A stretch of DNA of 39,269 nucleotides from Rs1 sp034111875 (GCA_034111875.1 JAWUWK010000065.1:1-39269), one strand, 5' to 3'. Counted from the stretch's first letter, positions 16,009-25,769 are shown. Translations and numbers: made by a program. The notes: generated by a model from the letters alone, not told the origin.

Positions 16009-17213
16009 TGACGCGTCTCCCTACTCGTTGCTTGACGTCGACGTAACTGATCATAGACTTGGTTACCCACTTCACGAATCGCCTGATCATCTAATTGCAT
16101 ATTACTATTGCCAGATGCAGATGCAGCAGCGGGTCGATTTTGCATTAGCTTATCAATCGGCAAATACATCACATTATTTCCACCCTCAGAAGCGAGTAGC
16201 ACTTTAGAGTTGTTCGCCAACACTTTTTGCATAGTATCAAGATACAAACGATCTCTCGTCACTTCAGGCGCTTTTTCGTACTCACCTAAAAGTGCTGTAA
16301 ACCTCGAAGCTTCACCTTGGGCGTTAGCCAAAACTTGCTGCTGGTAAGCATCCGCTTCAGCTACCATTCGCTTAGCTTTACCTCGGGCTTCTGGTAAAAT
16401 ACCGTTAGCATAAGTTTCAGCTTCGTTCTTAGAACGCTGCTCATCCTCTCTAGCCTTTATGACGTCATCAAATGCCTGCTGCACTTCTTTAGGCGGTTGT
16501 ACATTCGCGATATTTACTTGGGTCACTTGCAGGCCAGTATTGTAGTTAGCCATATAGTCTTGAAGCAGACCTTGAACTTCAACCGCAAGCGCGTTACGCC
16601 CTTGAGTTAAAATAGAATCCATATCAGAACCACCAACAACATGACGCAATGCTGATTCAGCTCCTAGCGACAAACTTTCATCAGGGCTATGCACCTTCAG
16701 AACGTATGCACTGGCATCACTAACAACATATTGTACTGTCATACCTACATCGACAATGTTTTCATCTCCCGTTAGCATCTGCGCGTTGTGCTCTGAACTT
16801 CTCACGCGCGTGGTGTTGACCAAAGTTACTTGATCGATTAAAGGCGGATTCCATTGCAGACCAGGATTCACAACGGTACTGAATTTCCCAAGCCGCAAAA
16901 CAACCCCGCGCTCTTGCTGATCCACAGTGTAAAAACCTAACCCTGCCCATACCAAGACAGCAATCACGATTAATATTGCAAACATAGCCGGGCTGTTGGA
17001 CGGTCCTTTAATAGTATTACTTGATCCCGGGCCAGAGCCCTTCTTCTTCCCACCAAAAATGTCACTCAGCTTATCTTGTAACTGACCAAGTGCTTCATCT
17101 AAATCGGGTGGTCCTTGTTCATTGCTACTTTTACGGTCTTTACGCTTTTTATCGTCACCGTTTCCCCAAGGATCCTGGTTATTACCATTCCCACCGGGCT
17201 CATTCCAAGCCAT
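16005..17213 (-). CDS. hflK: Membrane protease modulator HflK
   Basis: HflK is the SPFH partner of HflC in the FtsH-regulating membrane complex. The 402-residue product has the typical Gly/Asn-rich and basic cytoplasmic N-terminus (MAWNEPGGNGNNQDPWGNGD), one transmembrane helix at about residues 76-94, the band-7 domain starting VDQQERGVVLRLGKF, and an Ala/Glu-rich helical region. The C-terminus is Gln/Arg rich. It lies between hflX and hflC, the standard order, with translational coupling to hflC. Confidence 0.96.
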   Translation of the reverse strand: MAWNEPGGNGNNQDPWGNGDDKKRKDRKSSNEQGPPDLDEALGQLQDKLSDIFGGKKKGSGPGSSNTIKGPSNSPAMFAILIVIAVLVWAGLGFYTVDQQERGVVLRLGKFSTVVNPGLQWNPPLIDQVTLVNTTRVRSSEHNAQMLTGDENIVDVGMTVQYVVSDASAYVLKVHSPDESLSLGAESALRHVVGGSDMDSILTQGRNALAVEVQGLLQDYMANYNTGLQVTQVNIANVQPPKEVQQAFDDVIKAREDEQRSKNEAETYANGILPEARGKAKRMVAEADAYQQQVLANAQGEASRFTALLGEYEKAPEVTRDRLYLDTMQKVLANNSKVLLASEGGNNVMYLPIDKLMQNRPAAASASGNSNMQLDDQAIREVGNQVYDQLRRRQATSRETRQ

Positions 17214-17309
17214 ATAAATCTCCGCTTAATAAGAGTGTATAGTTTATGATTTTTAAGAAAGCGTTAGAATAACAACCTTCCGATTCTATTTTGAATATAG
17301 TTAATTGAG

Positions 17310-18608
17310 TTAATAGACTTCATCTATTCGAAAAGGTTCTGTCGGCATACCAACACGCGTTAATATTTGTAACAAATCTTTACGCTGAACCCTGACATTA
17401 AGAAGTATGTCACCGTTTTCTTCAATCGTTTCAGATACAACTGCCCCCTTTGAAAACAACAATGACCTTAACTGCGCCTGCTGCGGTGTTACTTTGATAA
17501 CATCTATAATTAGATCATCGGCTAACAATTCAGTTATCGCCTGAAATAATAAATCTTGCCCTTCACCACTTACCGCTGAAAGCCAGACCTTCGCAGGCCT
17601 TCCTTCGGAGTTATAATCAATGCGTGCACTGCGCCCATCTAACATGTCTATTTTATTGAATACTTGTAATACAGGCACGTCTGATGCACCAATTTCATTG
17701 AGCACCGCATCAACTTCAACTATGTGCTTCGCGCGTTCGTCATCATAGCAATCAATAACATGCAACAACAACGTTGCCTCAGTCGTCTCTTGCAATGTCG
17801 CCCTGAAAGACTCAACCAGCTTATGCGGCAAATGCCGGATAAAGCCTACTGTATCAACAAGGATCGCCGAACCCACATCCTCTAATTCGATTTTGCGCAG
17901 GGTTGGGTCTAATGTGGCAAACAACTGATCAGCAGCATAAACTTGAGCTTGAGTGATTTTATTAAAAATTGATGATTTACCGGCGTTTGTATAACCTACT
18001 AATGCCAGTGTAGGTACTTCCGCACGTGCTCGAGCCTTTCGGCCCTGCTCACGCTGAGTACGCACTTTTTGCAAACGCTTATGGATAGTTTTTACACGCT
18101 CTCCCAGTAACCGTCTATCTGTTTCAAGTTGTTTTTCACCAGGTCCACGAAGACCTATACCGCCTTTTTCCCTGTCTAAGTGAGTCCAGCCACGAACCAA
18201 TCTGGTTGACATGTGTTCTAACTGGGCCAACTCAACTTGTAGTTTTCCCTCATGGGTACGTGCTCGCTGAGCAAAAATATCTAGTATTAAACCCGTTCTA
18301 TCTAAAACCCTACACTCGAGTTCAATTTCCACATTGCGCTCTTGAGAAGGGCTCATGGTGTGGTTAAAAATAACCAACGTTGCCTCATGCTTGTGCACGA
18401 GTTGCTTTAACTCATCAAGTTTACCAGTACCAATGAAAAATTTTGGGGAAGGCTTATTACGAGATCCAATCAACATTTCAATTGGATCTGCTCCAGCGGA
18501 AAGAGCAAGTTCTTCTAGTTCACGTGGAGACTCTTGATCAGCCTCAGCGGCCATATCCATGTGAACCAGAATTGCTCTTTCGCCAGACTCTGGACGTTCA
18601 AAAAACAA
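17310..18608 (-). CDS. hflX: Ribosome-associated GTPase HflX
   Basis: HflX is an Obg-superfamily GTPase that binds the large ribosomal subunit and splits or rescues stalled ribosomes under stress. The 432-residue product has an N-terminal HflX domain, the GLRGPGEKQLETDRRLL linker signature, and a G domain with P-loop LVGYTNAGKSS (around residue 205), G3 DTVGFI and G4 NKID. It starts 11 bp after the hfq stop on the same strand, the conserved hfq-hflX-hflK-hflC order. Length is normal. Confidence 0.96.
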   Translation of the reverse strand: MFFERPESGERAILVHMDMAAEADQESPRELEELALSAGADPIEMLIGSRNKPSPKFFIGTGKLDELKQLVHKHEATLVIFNHTMSPSQERNVEIELECRVLDRTGLILDIFAQRARTHEGKLQVELAQLEHMSTRLVRGWTHLDREKGGIGLRGPGEKQLETDRRLLGERVKTIHKRLQKVRTQREQGRKARARAEVPTLALVGYTNAGKSSIFNKITQAQVYAADQLFATLDPTLRKIELEDVGSAILVDTVGFIRHLPHKLVESFRATLQETTEATLLLHVIDCYDDERAKHIVEVDAVLNEIGASDVPVLQVFNKIDMLDGRSARIDYNSEGRPAKVWLSAVSGEGQDLLFQAITELLADDLIIDVIKVTPQQAQLRSLLFSKGAVVSETIEENGDILLNVRVQRKDLLQILTRVGMPTEPFRIDEVY

Positions 18609-18619
18609 TCAAGTATCCT

Positions 18620-18859
18620 TTATTCTTCGGACTTTTCATCCGATTGTGGCAATTTAACGGGACGCGAAGGCACCACCGTTGAAATTGCGTGCTTATAAAC
18701 CATTTGACTGACGGTGTTCTTCAGCAAAATAACAAATTGATCAAAGGACTCTATTTGCCCTTGAAGTTTAATACCATTTACTAAAAAGATGGATACCGGT
18801 ACCCGCTCTTTACGTAAAACATTCAGATAAGGGTCTTGTAACGTTTGCCCTTTTGACAT
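18620..18859 (-). CDS. hfq: RNA chaperone Hfq
   Basis: Hfq is the Sm-like hexameric RNA chaperone that pairs small RNAs with their mRNA targets. The 79-residue product begins MSKGQTLQDPYLNVLRKERV and has the Sm1 (FLVNGIKLQGQIESFDQFV) and Sm2 (VYKHAISTVVPSR) motifs, with a short acidic tail. I chose the ATG at 18857-18859 because TAGGAG lies eight bases upstream. A TTG six codons earlier is in frame but overlaps that ribosome-binding site. A 224-bp gap from miaA suggests its own promoter, though none stands out. Confidence 0.97.
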   Translation of the reverse strand: MSKGQTLQDPYLNVLRKERVPVSIFLVNGIKLQGQIESFDQFVILLKNTVSQMVYKHAISTVVPSRPVKLPQSDEKSEE

Positions 18860-19083
18860 ATTGGGATCTCCTACCAATGATAAAATGGATATTCAATCTG
18901 CTTATACTAGATCAAATATCAAGTAAATGCCCTGCTAATATTTAATTACTTACTAGATACTTTACTAACGAGCTACGGATATACTTAGTTACGAAATCAT
19001 AACTAAAATGTAGTTTAATCCAAAAAACCTCTGCCAAAAAATTCTATTTAGCCAATGACATCAATTCCCAAAACACGTTACAT

Positions 19084-20028
19084 CTATATAGCGTCAGAGT
19101 CTAGCAATTTCAAGACCCTAGCCGTTAAATCTGCTGACTCAATTTCAAGCCAGTGGAGATCATCCCAACTGCGCAACCAAGTGATCTGGCGCTTGGCCAG
19201 TTGACGAGTAGCGATGACCCCTTTTTCAATCATCGCTTGTTTATCTAATTCGCCGATTAAATACATCCACGCTTGACGATAACCTACGCAGCGCATGGAA
19301 GGCATATCCAAGCTAAGATCACCTCTTTTATATAAGCCCTCAACTTCTTCTATAAAGCCTTGGGTTAGCATCAAGTTAAATCGATGAACTATTCTTTTAT
19401 GCAAAGTGCTCCGCTCTCTGGGCATTACCGCTAGATTTAACACATTGTAAGCTAGCGTTTGCTGGCGCTGATCAGCCCAGTGCTGAGTCAGGGTTTTGCC
19501 GGTAATCCTATACACCTCAAGCGCACGCTGCACTCTTTGCGAATCAGTCGGGGCCAATCGTGCAGCTGATTGCGGGTCCACCTTCTTAAGCAGCGCATGC
19601 ACCACAGGCCAGCCATCAGCCAAGCCTATTTGATTTATTTCTGCACGAATCTCGTCATTGGCCTCAGGTAGTGGAGCCAAGCCTTTTAGCAATGCATTAA
19701 AATACATCATAGTACCGCCCACCAATAGCGGCGTCTTTCCACGCTCAACAATATCTTGCATCAACCCTAAGACATCGTTGCGAAACTCGGCAGCCGAATA
19801 GCTTTGACTGGGGTCTATTATATTGATTAAGTGATGCGGGTATTTGGACAGTTCTGCTTTACTCGGCTTGGCAGTCCCTATATCCATCCCGCGATAGATA
19901 AGCGCTGAATCTACCGAAACAATTTCACAGTCCAATTGATCGTACAACTCCATCGCCAAGCCTGTTTTACCTGCCGCCGTTGGACCCATTAAAAATATAG
20001 CCCGCGGGAACTGTGTATTATTCAACAT
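19084..20028 (-). CDS. miaA: tRNA dimethylallyltransferase MiaA
   Basis: MiaA adds the dimethylallyl group to adenosine 37 of tRNAs that read codons starting with U. The 314-residue product has the P-loop MGPTAAGKTGLA (around residues 14-25), the DSALIYRGMDIGTAKP substrate segment, HHLINIIDP, and the tRNA-binding RCVGYRQAW motif. Its ATG follows the mutL stop codon directly with no spacing (TAGATG), which implies translational coupling. Order tsaE-amiB-mutL-miaA-hfq is standard. The dimethylallyl donor comes from the isoprenoid pathway, of interest because ispG is missing from its usual place. Confidence 0.97.
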   Translation of the reverse strand: MLNNTQFPRAIFLMGPTAAGKTGLAMELYDQLDCEIVSVDSALIYRGMDIGTAKPSKAELSKYPHHLINIIDPSQSYSAAEFRNDVLGLMQDIVERGKTPLLVGGTMMYFNALLKGLAPLPEANDEIRAEINQIGLADGWPVVHALLKKVDPQSAARLAPTDSQRVQRALEVYRITGKTLTQHWADQRQQTLAYNVLNLAVMPRERSTLHKRIVHRFNLMLTQGFIEEVEGLYKRGDLSLDMPSMRCVGYRQAWMYLIGELDKQAMIEKGVIATRQLAKRQITWLRSWDDLHWLEIESADLTARVLKLLDSDAI

Positions 20029-21912
20029 CTAGCGCCCTCGCAAAAACAATTTGTCCAGATCCTGCAAACTCATAGTGCTCCAAGTCGGGCGCCCATGATT
20101 ACACTGCCCACTGCGCTCAGTAGACTCCATATCTCTCAACAATTGATTCATTTCAGGAATAGTCAACTGTCGGTTAGCACGAACCGAACCATGACAAGCC
20201 ATTGTTGACAAAAGGTCATTGACTGACTCTTGTATTTTTCGACTGCTACCTAACGCCAGCATGTCAGCAAGCACATCTCGAACTAACTGCTCGACATCTG
20301 ACTTCGCTAGGGTCACCGGAATCTGCCTTATAGCGATCGTCTCTTCGCCTAAACGTGCCAATTCAAACCCTAAGTGCTCAAACACTTTTTGATGCTCATC
20401 GGCACAATCGGCCTCCAAGCTACTCAAAGCGACACTGACAGGCACCAATAACGGCTGCGAGCGAATCTTTTCTCTACTGTAAGATGCTTTGAGCCTCTCG
20501 TAGACTATTCGCTCATGTGCAGCATGCATATCGACTACTATCATTCCCTGAGCGTTTTCGGACAGTATATAAATACCGTGAAGCTGCGCTATAGCAAAGC
20601 CCAATGGTGGAATATGCTCCGCCTCTTGAGCCAACTGCTGCATACTTGTTGACATTGTGGCATCTGCCCCATCGGAACGCCCTAACTGCGAGTACAAATT
20701 TGCTTGTTCGCGCATCACATTTGGCCTAACTGAGGCAGCGTAAGTATTGGCTTGATAATCAGCACCACTTTGCTGAGAAAAGCTGTCCGCAGCTGTATTC
20801 GGCACCTCTAGACCTATCCCCTGCTGCTCTGGAATCGTTTGCTCCAAACCATTGTCGAGACTAACTTGCTCAGCACTTTGCTCTGCTTTTTTTTGAAAAC
20901 CCGGCCGCTCATCTGCTATCACCCGATGAATAGCCCTAAACAAGAAATCATGGACCAGGCGATTTTCACGAAAGCGCACTTCGTGTTTAGTTGGATGCAC
21001 GTTAACATCCACTAGTGCGGGGTCTAACTCGAGATACAATACATAGGCGGGATGCCTGCCATTAAATAGAACGTCTGAATAGGCCTGTCGCAACGCGTGG
21101 GTAACTAGTCTATCTTTGATCATACGCCCATTGACAAAGAAATACTGTAAATCTGCTTGAGATCTTGAAAAGGTAGGCAAACTAATCCAGCCATACAAAC
21201 TAAGTCCCGATGATTCTGCCTGCATTTCCACTTTTATTGATTGATCGACAAAAGCCGGCCCACAAATCGCCGCCACTCGACGCTCTTTTTCGCGTAAATT
21301 GGTGGCTTTTTTGAGGTGTCGAATCACTCGTGAATTGTGTGACAAACTAAATTCCACATCAAAACGAGACAGCGACATCCGTTTTAGCACTTCATCTAGA
21401 TGCTTAAACTCAGTATTTTCAGTGCGCATAAATTTGCGCCTGGCAGGAGTATTAAAAAAAAGATCCCGCATTTCAACCGTTGTACCTTGCGGATGAGAAG
21501 ACGGTATAATTTGGGTATTCATTTCCCTGCCCTCAGCTCTGACTGACCAAGCGGCATCCGCATCTACACGACGCGAGGTTAGGGTCAACCTAGACACTGA
21601 GCTAATACTGGCTAGCGCCTCGCCCCTGAAGCCTAGACTATCTACCGCCTCTAAATCCGCTAGCTGAATGATTTTAGAGGTAGCGTGACGACTCAATGAT
21701 AAAGCCAAGTCATCTTTATCTATCCCTTGACCATTATCTCGTAGGCGGATCAACTTGATACCCCCTTGATCGACATCAACTTCTAGCTTAGTCGCCCCGG
21801 CATCTAAGCTGTTTTCTAATAGCTCTTTTACCACAGATGCAGGCCTTTCAACCACTTCACCGGCGGCAATTTGATTAGCTAAACGCGGGGATAATAATTT
21901 AATTCTTTGCAT
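20029..21912 (-). CDS. mutL: DNA mismatch repair protein MutL
   Basis: MutL couples mismatch recognition by MutS to strand incision and removal. The 627-residue product has the GHKL ATPase N-terminus with AAGEVVERPASVVKELLENS, DNGQGI and SLGFRGEALASI, a variable linker (about 340-430), and a C-terminal dimerisation domain. That domain has an endonuclease-type block DMHAAHERIVYE, close to the metal-binding consensus DQHAxxExxxxE with Met in place of Gln, plus ACHGSVRA and CNHGRP motifs. This is the layout of MutL proteins that nick DNA themselves in species without MutH. The gene lies between amiB and miaA. Confidence 0.97.
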   Translation of the reverse strand: MQRIKLLSPRLANQIAAGEVVERPASVVKELLENSLDAGATKLEVDVDQGGIKLIRLRDNGQGIDKDDLALSLSRHATSKIIQLADLEAVDSLGFRGEALASISSVSRLTLTSRRVDADAAWSVRAEGREMNTQIIPSSHPQGTTVEMRDLFFNTPARRKFMRTENTEFKHLDEVLKRMSLSRFDVEFSLSHNSRVIRHLKKATNLREKERRVAAICGPAFVDQSIKVEMQAESSGLSLYGWISLPTFSRSQADLQYFFVNGRMIKDRLVTHALRQAYSDVLFNGRHPAYVLYLELDPALVDVNVHPTKHEVRFRENRLVHDFLFRAIHRVIADERPGFQKKAEQSAEQVSLDNGLEQTIPEQQGIGLEVPNTAADSFSQQSGADYQANTYAASVRPNVMREQANLYSQLGRSDGADATMSTSMQQLAQEAEHIPPLGFAIAQLHGIYILSENAQGMIVVDMHAAHERIVYERLKASYSREKIRSQPLLVPVSVALSSLEADCADEHQKVFEHLGFELARLGEETIAIRQIPVTLAKSDVEQLVRDVLADMLALGSSRKIQESVNDLLSTMACHGSVRANRQLTIPEMNQLLRDMESTERSGQCNHGRPTWSTMSLQDLDKLFLRGR

Positions 21913-21939
21913 TATTGGTCTCTGGCCTACAATCAGGAA

Positions 21940-23364
21940 TTAACTGGTTGGTATTTTGATACGCTGCCCAATGCGTATTTTATCACTTTGAAGCTTATTC
22001 AACGCTTTAAGTGACACTAGTTTAACACCGTAACGTAGCGCTATACGCGAGAGTGAATCACCACTAACCACTTTATGCTGCTGCCTTTGAGCCAAAGCCT
22101 TAGCGTTTTTTATACGGTATATTTCGGTAAAAGCCGGCGGTTTGTGCATGAAATGGCTTTTTATGCCTTCAAAGAGAGCCCTTGCCATTTTTTTTCGATA
22201 AGCCGTTGTTTTTAGTGCTCGCTCTTCTTCAGGATTGGAAATAAACCCCGTTTCAACCAAAATCGAGGGAATATCTGGCGATTTCAAAACCAAAAAACCA
22301 GCCCTCTCAACACTCGGCTTATGCATTTTAGCAAAACGCTCAATATTTTGATGAATCTTCTCAGCAACTTCTCTACTGTCTTTGCGCGAAGCTGTCATAG
22401 ACATATCTAACAACACCCCTTTTAATACTGCATCTTTATTATCTAGGCTTAGGTTACCAACGCCACCAATGAGGTCTGAACTATTTTCTTTTTGTGCTAA
22501 CCAGCGCCCCACTTCACTGCTGGCGCCTCTATTGGAGAGCACCCAAACCGAGGCTCCACGGGCTTTTTTGTTTTTAAATGCATCCGCATGAATGGAAATA
22601 AACAAATCGGCATTTTTCTCGCGGGCTTTTGCGGTTCGTGCGCGCAAACTAACATAATAATCATTGCGTCGAATCATGCGAGATATAAAACCATGCTCCG
22701 CATCTATGAGCTTTTCTAGCTCTTTTGCAATCGCTAGCACCACCACTTTCTCTTTCAATCCTGAAGGGCCTATCGCACCAGGGTCCTCTCCACCGTGCCC
22801 TGCATCTAATGCTATAACAATATCTCTAAATTTTTTACCTTTTAATGGTGTTAAAGTTGAGGCATTTATTGTACTAACGTTTGACGGCGGTTTATCGGCA
22901 GTGGCCTTATTAAACTTAACTTGTTCGGCCTTTTTCTTATCCGTTCTAGAGCTCTCAGTTCGCGCTAAATCGACAACCAATCTATGCCCGTAGTCTTTAT
23001 TCGGAGCCAGTGAGAAACTTGCTGGCTGCAACACCTCATTCAAGTCCAACACAATACGCAGGGGTTGACCTTTGCCGGCTCTGAGCTTTTTAATCGGGCT
23101 ATTGCTAAGATTTAACTTTTCCAAATCAACTTTTAGATCAGCACCCTCTATATCTAAGACTATTCGCTCTGGGTTATTCAGCGCAAAAATTTTATGCTTT
23201 ACGGCACCTGTCATATCAAATACCAAACGCGTATTTTCCGGTGCTAGCCAAATACGCACATTGTTAATCTGTTGTTGTGCATACAGTGAACTACTGAGTA
23301 TAAAGATAACCCCAAGCACACTGTTCCGCAGTACTCTTACTATTCTTTTTAGCGACAATTTCAT
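21940..23364 (-). CDS. amiB: N-acetylmuramoyl-L-alanine amidase, AmiB/AmiC type with LysM domain
   Basis: This periplasmic zinc amidase cleaves the stem peptide from muramic acid and helps split septal peptidoglycan at division. The 474-residue product has a signal peptide (about 1-29, ending SSLYAQQ), an N-terminal AMIN domain (about 30-135), an Amidase_3 catalytic domain (about 183-405) with zinc-site segments LDAGHGGEDPGA, FISIHADAF and ILVETGFISNP, and a C-terminal LysM peptidoglycan-binding domain (about 428-472, VVSGDSLSRIALRYGV). It overlaps tsaE by four bases (ATGA) and precedes mutL. Confidence 0.95.
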   Translation of the reverse strand: MKLSLKRIVRVLRNSVLGVIFILSSSLYAQQQINNVRIWLAPENTRLVFDMTGAVKHKIFALNNPERIVLDIEGADLKVDLEKLNLSNSPIKKLRAGKGQPLRIVLDLNEVLQPASFSLAPNKDYGHRLVVDLARTESSRTDKKKAEQVKFNKATADKPPSNVSTINASTLTPLKGKKFRDIVIALDAGHGGEDPGAIGPSGLKEKVVVLAIAKELEKLIDAEHGFISRMIRRNDYYVSLRARTAKAREKNADLFISIHADAFKNKKARGASVWVLSNRGASSEVGRWLAQKENSSDLIGGVGNLSLDNKDAVLKGVLLDMSMTASRKDSREVAEKIHQNIERFAKMHKPSVERAGFLVLKSPDIPSILVETGFISNPEEERALKTTAYRKKMARALFEGIKSHFMHKPPAFTEIYRIKNAKALAQRQQHKVVSGDSLSRIALRYGVKLVSLKALNKLQSDKIRIGQRIKIPTS

Positions 23365-23855
23365 AATTTGATGGCTATATTCCCTTTATCATTAAAATGT
23401 GCCGACAAAAAATTAATTGCACGCCCCCCCTTGAGAGTGTTGGCCTGCAATTCAAGTAAACGTCCAGTCTCTTTAATACTCAAAGTTATTTCCAAATCAG
23501 CCGTCGGCAGGTAACCTTCTCCTCTACTAGGCCATTCAATTAAACTTAACATAGCTTTAGCAAAATAATCCCTAATGCCTAAATATTCAAGTTCTTCGGG
23601 GTCGCTAAGTCGATATAGATCAAAATGATAGATGACGTAATCGGTAAATTCATAAGGTTCAACTAACGTATAGGTAGGACTTTTAACCGCGCCTTCATGA
23701 CCCGCTCCCTGCACAACCCCTCTGGAAAGAGTGGTTTTACCCATACCTAAGTCACCTAACAGGAAAACCACCCCTTGTGCATCCATCGCTTTTAACAATG
23801 CTTTTCCAAAGACCAACATAGCGGACTCATCCTTAGCGTAATACTGGGTGACCAT
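23361..23855 (-). CDS. tsaE: tRNA threonylcarbamoyladenosine synthesis ATPase TsaE
   Basis: TsaE is the ATPase partner of TsaB and TsaD in making the universal t6A37 modification of ANN-decoding tRNAs. The 164-residue product has the P-loop GDLGMGKTTLSRG (around residues 35-47), the SPTYTLVEPY block and the YHFDLYRLSDPEEL motif. It is the first gene of the tsaE-amiB-mutL-miaA run. In Pseudomonas an NAD(P)HX-repair gene (yjeF/nnr) separates tsaE from queG; here only a 277-bp divergent gap is left. Confidence 0.95.
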   Translation of the reverse strand: MVTQYYAKDESAMLVFGKALLKAMDAQGVVFLLGDLGMGKTTLSRGVVQGAGHEGAVKSPTYTLVEPYEFTDYVIYHFDLYRLSDPEELEYLGIRDYFAKAMLSLIEWPSRGEGYLPTADLEITLSIKETGRLLELQANTLKGGRAINFLSAHFNDKGNIAIKL

Positions 23856-24035
23856 TAATGCTTTACACCTTTACAAAACAACGCATTTCGGGCTACTAAC
23901 TTCAACCTTAAAAACATTCGCAACCTCTTAAAAAAATAACCGTTATCCTAACACTGCGACTATGTGATAGCTCGTTTTTATATTCAACTCAAGCACTTAT
24001 CAGAAACAAAAACTGCGCTTCTTTTGAAGTATTTT

Positions 24036-24044
24036 TGCTATAAT
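24036..24044 (+). promoter_or_regulatory. Extended -10 promoter for queG
   Basis: TGCTATAAT (TG at 24036-24037, TATAAT at 24039-24044) is a perfect extended -10 element. No clear -35 is visible. Transcription would start near 24051 and give a leader of about 80 bases. In that leader ACAACTT and AAGTTGT form a small hairpin just before the AAAGGA ribosome-binding site. Confidence 0.55.
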
Positions 24045-24132
24045 TCCAGTACTGTATCAAAGCCTCTGGCTCGTGAATATCATTTTGTAATTACAACTTG
24101 TTGATTAAGTTGTTAAAGGAATTAGTAACACA

Positions 24133-25230
24133 TTGGATAACAGCCATATACTTACCTCTGAACAATTATCGACACTTGCTGGCGACATAGACCTATGGGC
24201 CAAAGAACTAGGTTTTGCGCAATCAAGCATCATCGTCCCTGATTTAGACACTGCTCACGCCAATATGCAAAAGTGGCTAGAGCGAGGCTATCACGGCGAT
24301 ATGCAATATCTTGCAAACAATGCAGATTTGAGGAAGAATCCACTTAGCATAGTACCCGGCAGCTGCCGGGTTATTAGCGTTAGGATGAATTATCAACCCC
24401 CTGCCAAAGCTGCTATAAAAGTCTTAAAAAACGCAGACAGTGCTTACATAGCCAGATATACATTAGGCCGAGACTACCACAAAACCCTCCGCAAAAGATT
24501 GACCCAACTAGCAAAAAAAATAGAACAAGAATGCCATACTTTAGGCTATAGAGCATTCGTCGACAGCGCTCCTATTATGGAGCGGGCTATTGCAGAGCAA
24601 GCAGGCCTGGGCTGGACCGGAAAACACACCTTACTTATCAATAGGAAAGCAGGATCCTACTTTTTCTTAGCTGAGCTTTTTGTCAACATCCCCCTACCAA
24701 CGACAGAAAAAAAACGCCTCAACCACTGTGGTAAGTGTACCGCCTGTTTAGATGTTTGCCCAACGCAAGCCTTCGTCGGAGCCAATATTTTGGATGCTCG
24801 GCGCTGTATCTCCTATTTGACTATCGAAAGCAAAGAGGCGATCCCCGAAGAGCTTAGGCCCAAAATTGGCAATCGCATATTCGGCTGTGACGACTGTCAA
24901 TTAATTTGCCCTTGGAACAAGTTCGCCAAATTTAGTCCGGAAGATGATTTTAAACCACGTAATAACCTAGACGATATTAGTTTATTAGAACTATTCAACT
25001 GGGATGAGAAAACGTTTTTGCAAAATACTGAGGGCTCGGCCATTAGACGAACGGGTTATAGTGGCTGGCAACGCAACATTGCCGTCGCGCTAGGCAATAG
25101 CAATGGTGGAACAAGCATAGAACAGGCTTTATTAACTAAACTTGACAACTGCACACCCTTAGTCGCAGAACATATTCACTGGGCGCTGAAAAACTTAAAA
25201 AATAAAGGCATACCAACAACCAATATTTAA
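24133..25230 (+). CDS. queG: Epoxyqueuosine reductase QueG
   Basis: QueG is a cobalamin- and Fe4S4-dependent enzyme that performs the last step of queuosine synthesis in tRNA, reducing epoxyqueuosine. The 365-residue product shows the YALGRDYHK-like segment (YTLGRDYHKTLRKR), AEQAGLGWTGKHTLL, and two ferredoxin-like cluster motifs, CGKCTACLDVCP and CDDCQLICPW. The start is a TTG at 24133; AAAGGA lies about twelve bases upstream, a little far, so the exact start is uncertain. The next in-frame Met is too far inside the protein. The 3' end overlaps convergent orn by four bases. Confidence 0.94.
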   Translation: MDNSHILTSEQLSTLAGDIDLWAKELGFAQSSIIVPDLDTAHANMQKWLERGYHGDMQYLANNADLRKNPLSIVPGSCRVISVRMNYQPPAKAAIKVLKNADSAYIARYTLGRDYHKTLRKRLTQLAKKIEQECHTLGYRAFVDSAPIMERAIAEQAGLGWTGKHTLLINRKAGSYFFLAELFVNIPLPTTEKKRLNHCGKCTACLDVCPTQAFVGANILDARRCISYLTIESKEAIPEELRPKIGNRIFGCDDCQLICPWNKFAKFSPEDDFKPRNNLDDISLLELFNWDEKTFLQNTEGSAIRRTGYSGWQRNIAVALGNSNGGTSIEQALLTKLDNCTPLVAEHIHWALKNLKNKGIPTTNI

Positions 25231-25769
25231 CAGCGGATAAAGTGTTCCTTGTAATATCTCAATTCCGCAATAGATTCTCGAATGTCATCCAACGCTAAAT
25301 GGGTGCCTTGCTTGAAAAAATCTTCGAGTATCTCAGGCCTCCAACGTCTGGCAACTTCTTTAAAACTACTTACATCAATATGCCTATAGTTACAGTATGC
25401 TTCTAATGAAGGCATGTACTGATAAAGAAAGCGCCTATCTTGAGATATACTATTGCCACACAGCGGTGAAGCACCTTCAGCAACATGTTCTTTTACAAAA
25501 GCTAAGGTCATTGCTTCAGCCTGTTGCAAACTAATCTGACTCTCTTTGACTCTTTGAGTCAAACCTGTCTTACCATGCTGCTCAATACACCAGAGATTCA
25601 TATTATCTAAAACGTCATCACTTTGATGAATCACAAGAGAGGGCCCCTCGGCAATCACAGTTAAATGAGCGTCAGTAATAATCGTCGCTATCTCTATAAT
25701 CTGATCTGTTTCAGGATCTAATCCAGTCATTTCCAAGTCTAACCAAATTAAATTATCTTTAAGTGACAT
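25227..25769 (-). CDS. orn: Oligoribonuclease
   Basis: Orn is a DEDDh exonuclease that degrades very short RNAs to mononucleotides, including pGpG from cyclic di-GMP turnover. The 180-residue product has the first motif WLDLEMTGLDPETDQIIEIA, the central CGNSISQDRRFL block, and the C-terminal HLALDDIRESIAEL segment carrying the catalytic His and Asp. It is convergent with queG and divergent from rsgA, as in Pseudomonas. A TATAAT at 25845-25850 on its strand may be the -10, but I see no convincing -35. Confidence 0.97.
   Translation of the reverse strand: MSLKDNLIWLDLEMTGLDPETDQIIEIATIITDAHLTVIAEGPSLVIHQSDDVLDNMNLWCIEQHGKTGLTQRVKESQISLQQAEAMTLAFVKEHVAEGASPLCGNSISQDRRFLYQYMPSLEAYCNYRHIDVSSFKEVARRWRPEILEDFFKQGTHLALDDIRESIAELRYYKEHFIRC

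Noticed and set aside
18860..18877. Longer hfq starting at TTG
   Set aside because: Family N-termini begin MSKGQ, and the TTG overlaps the TAGGAG site.
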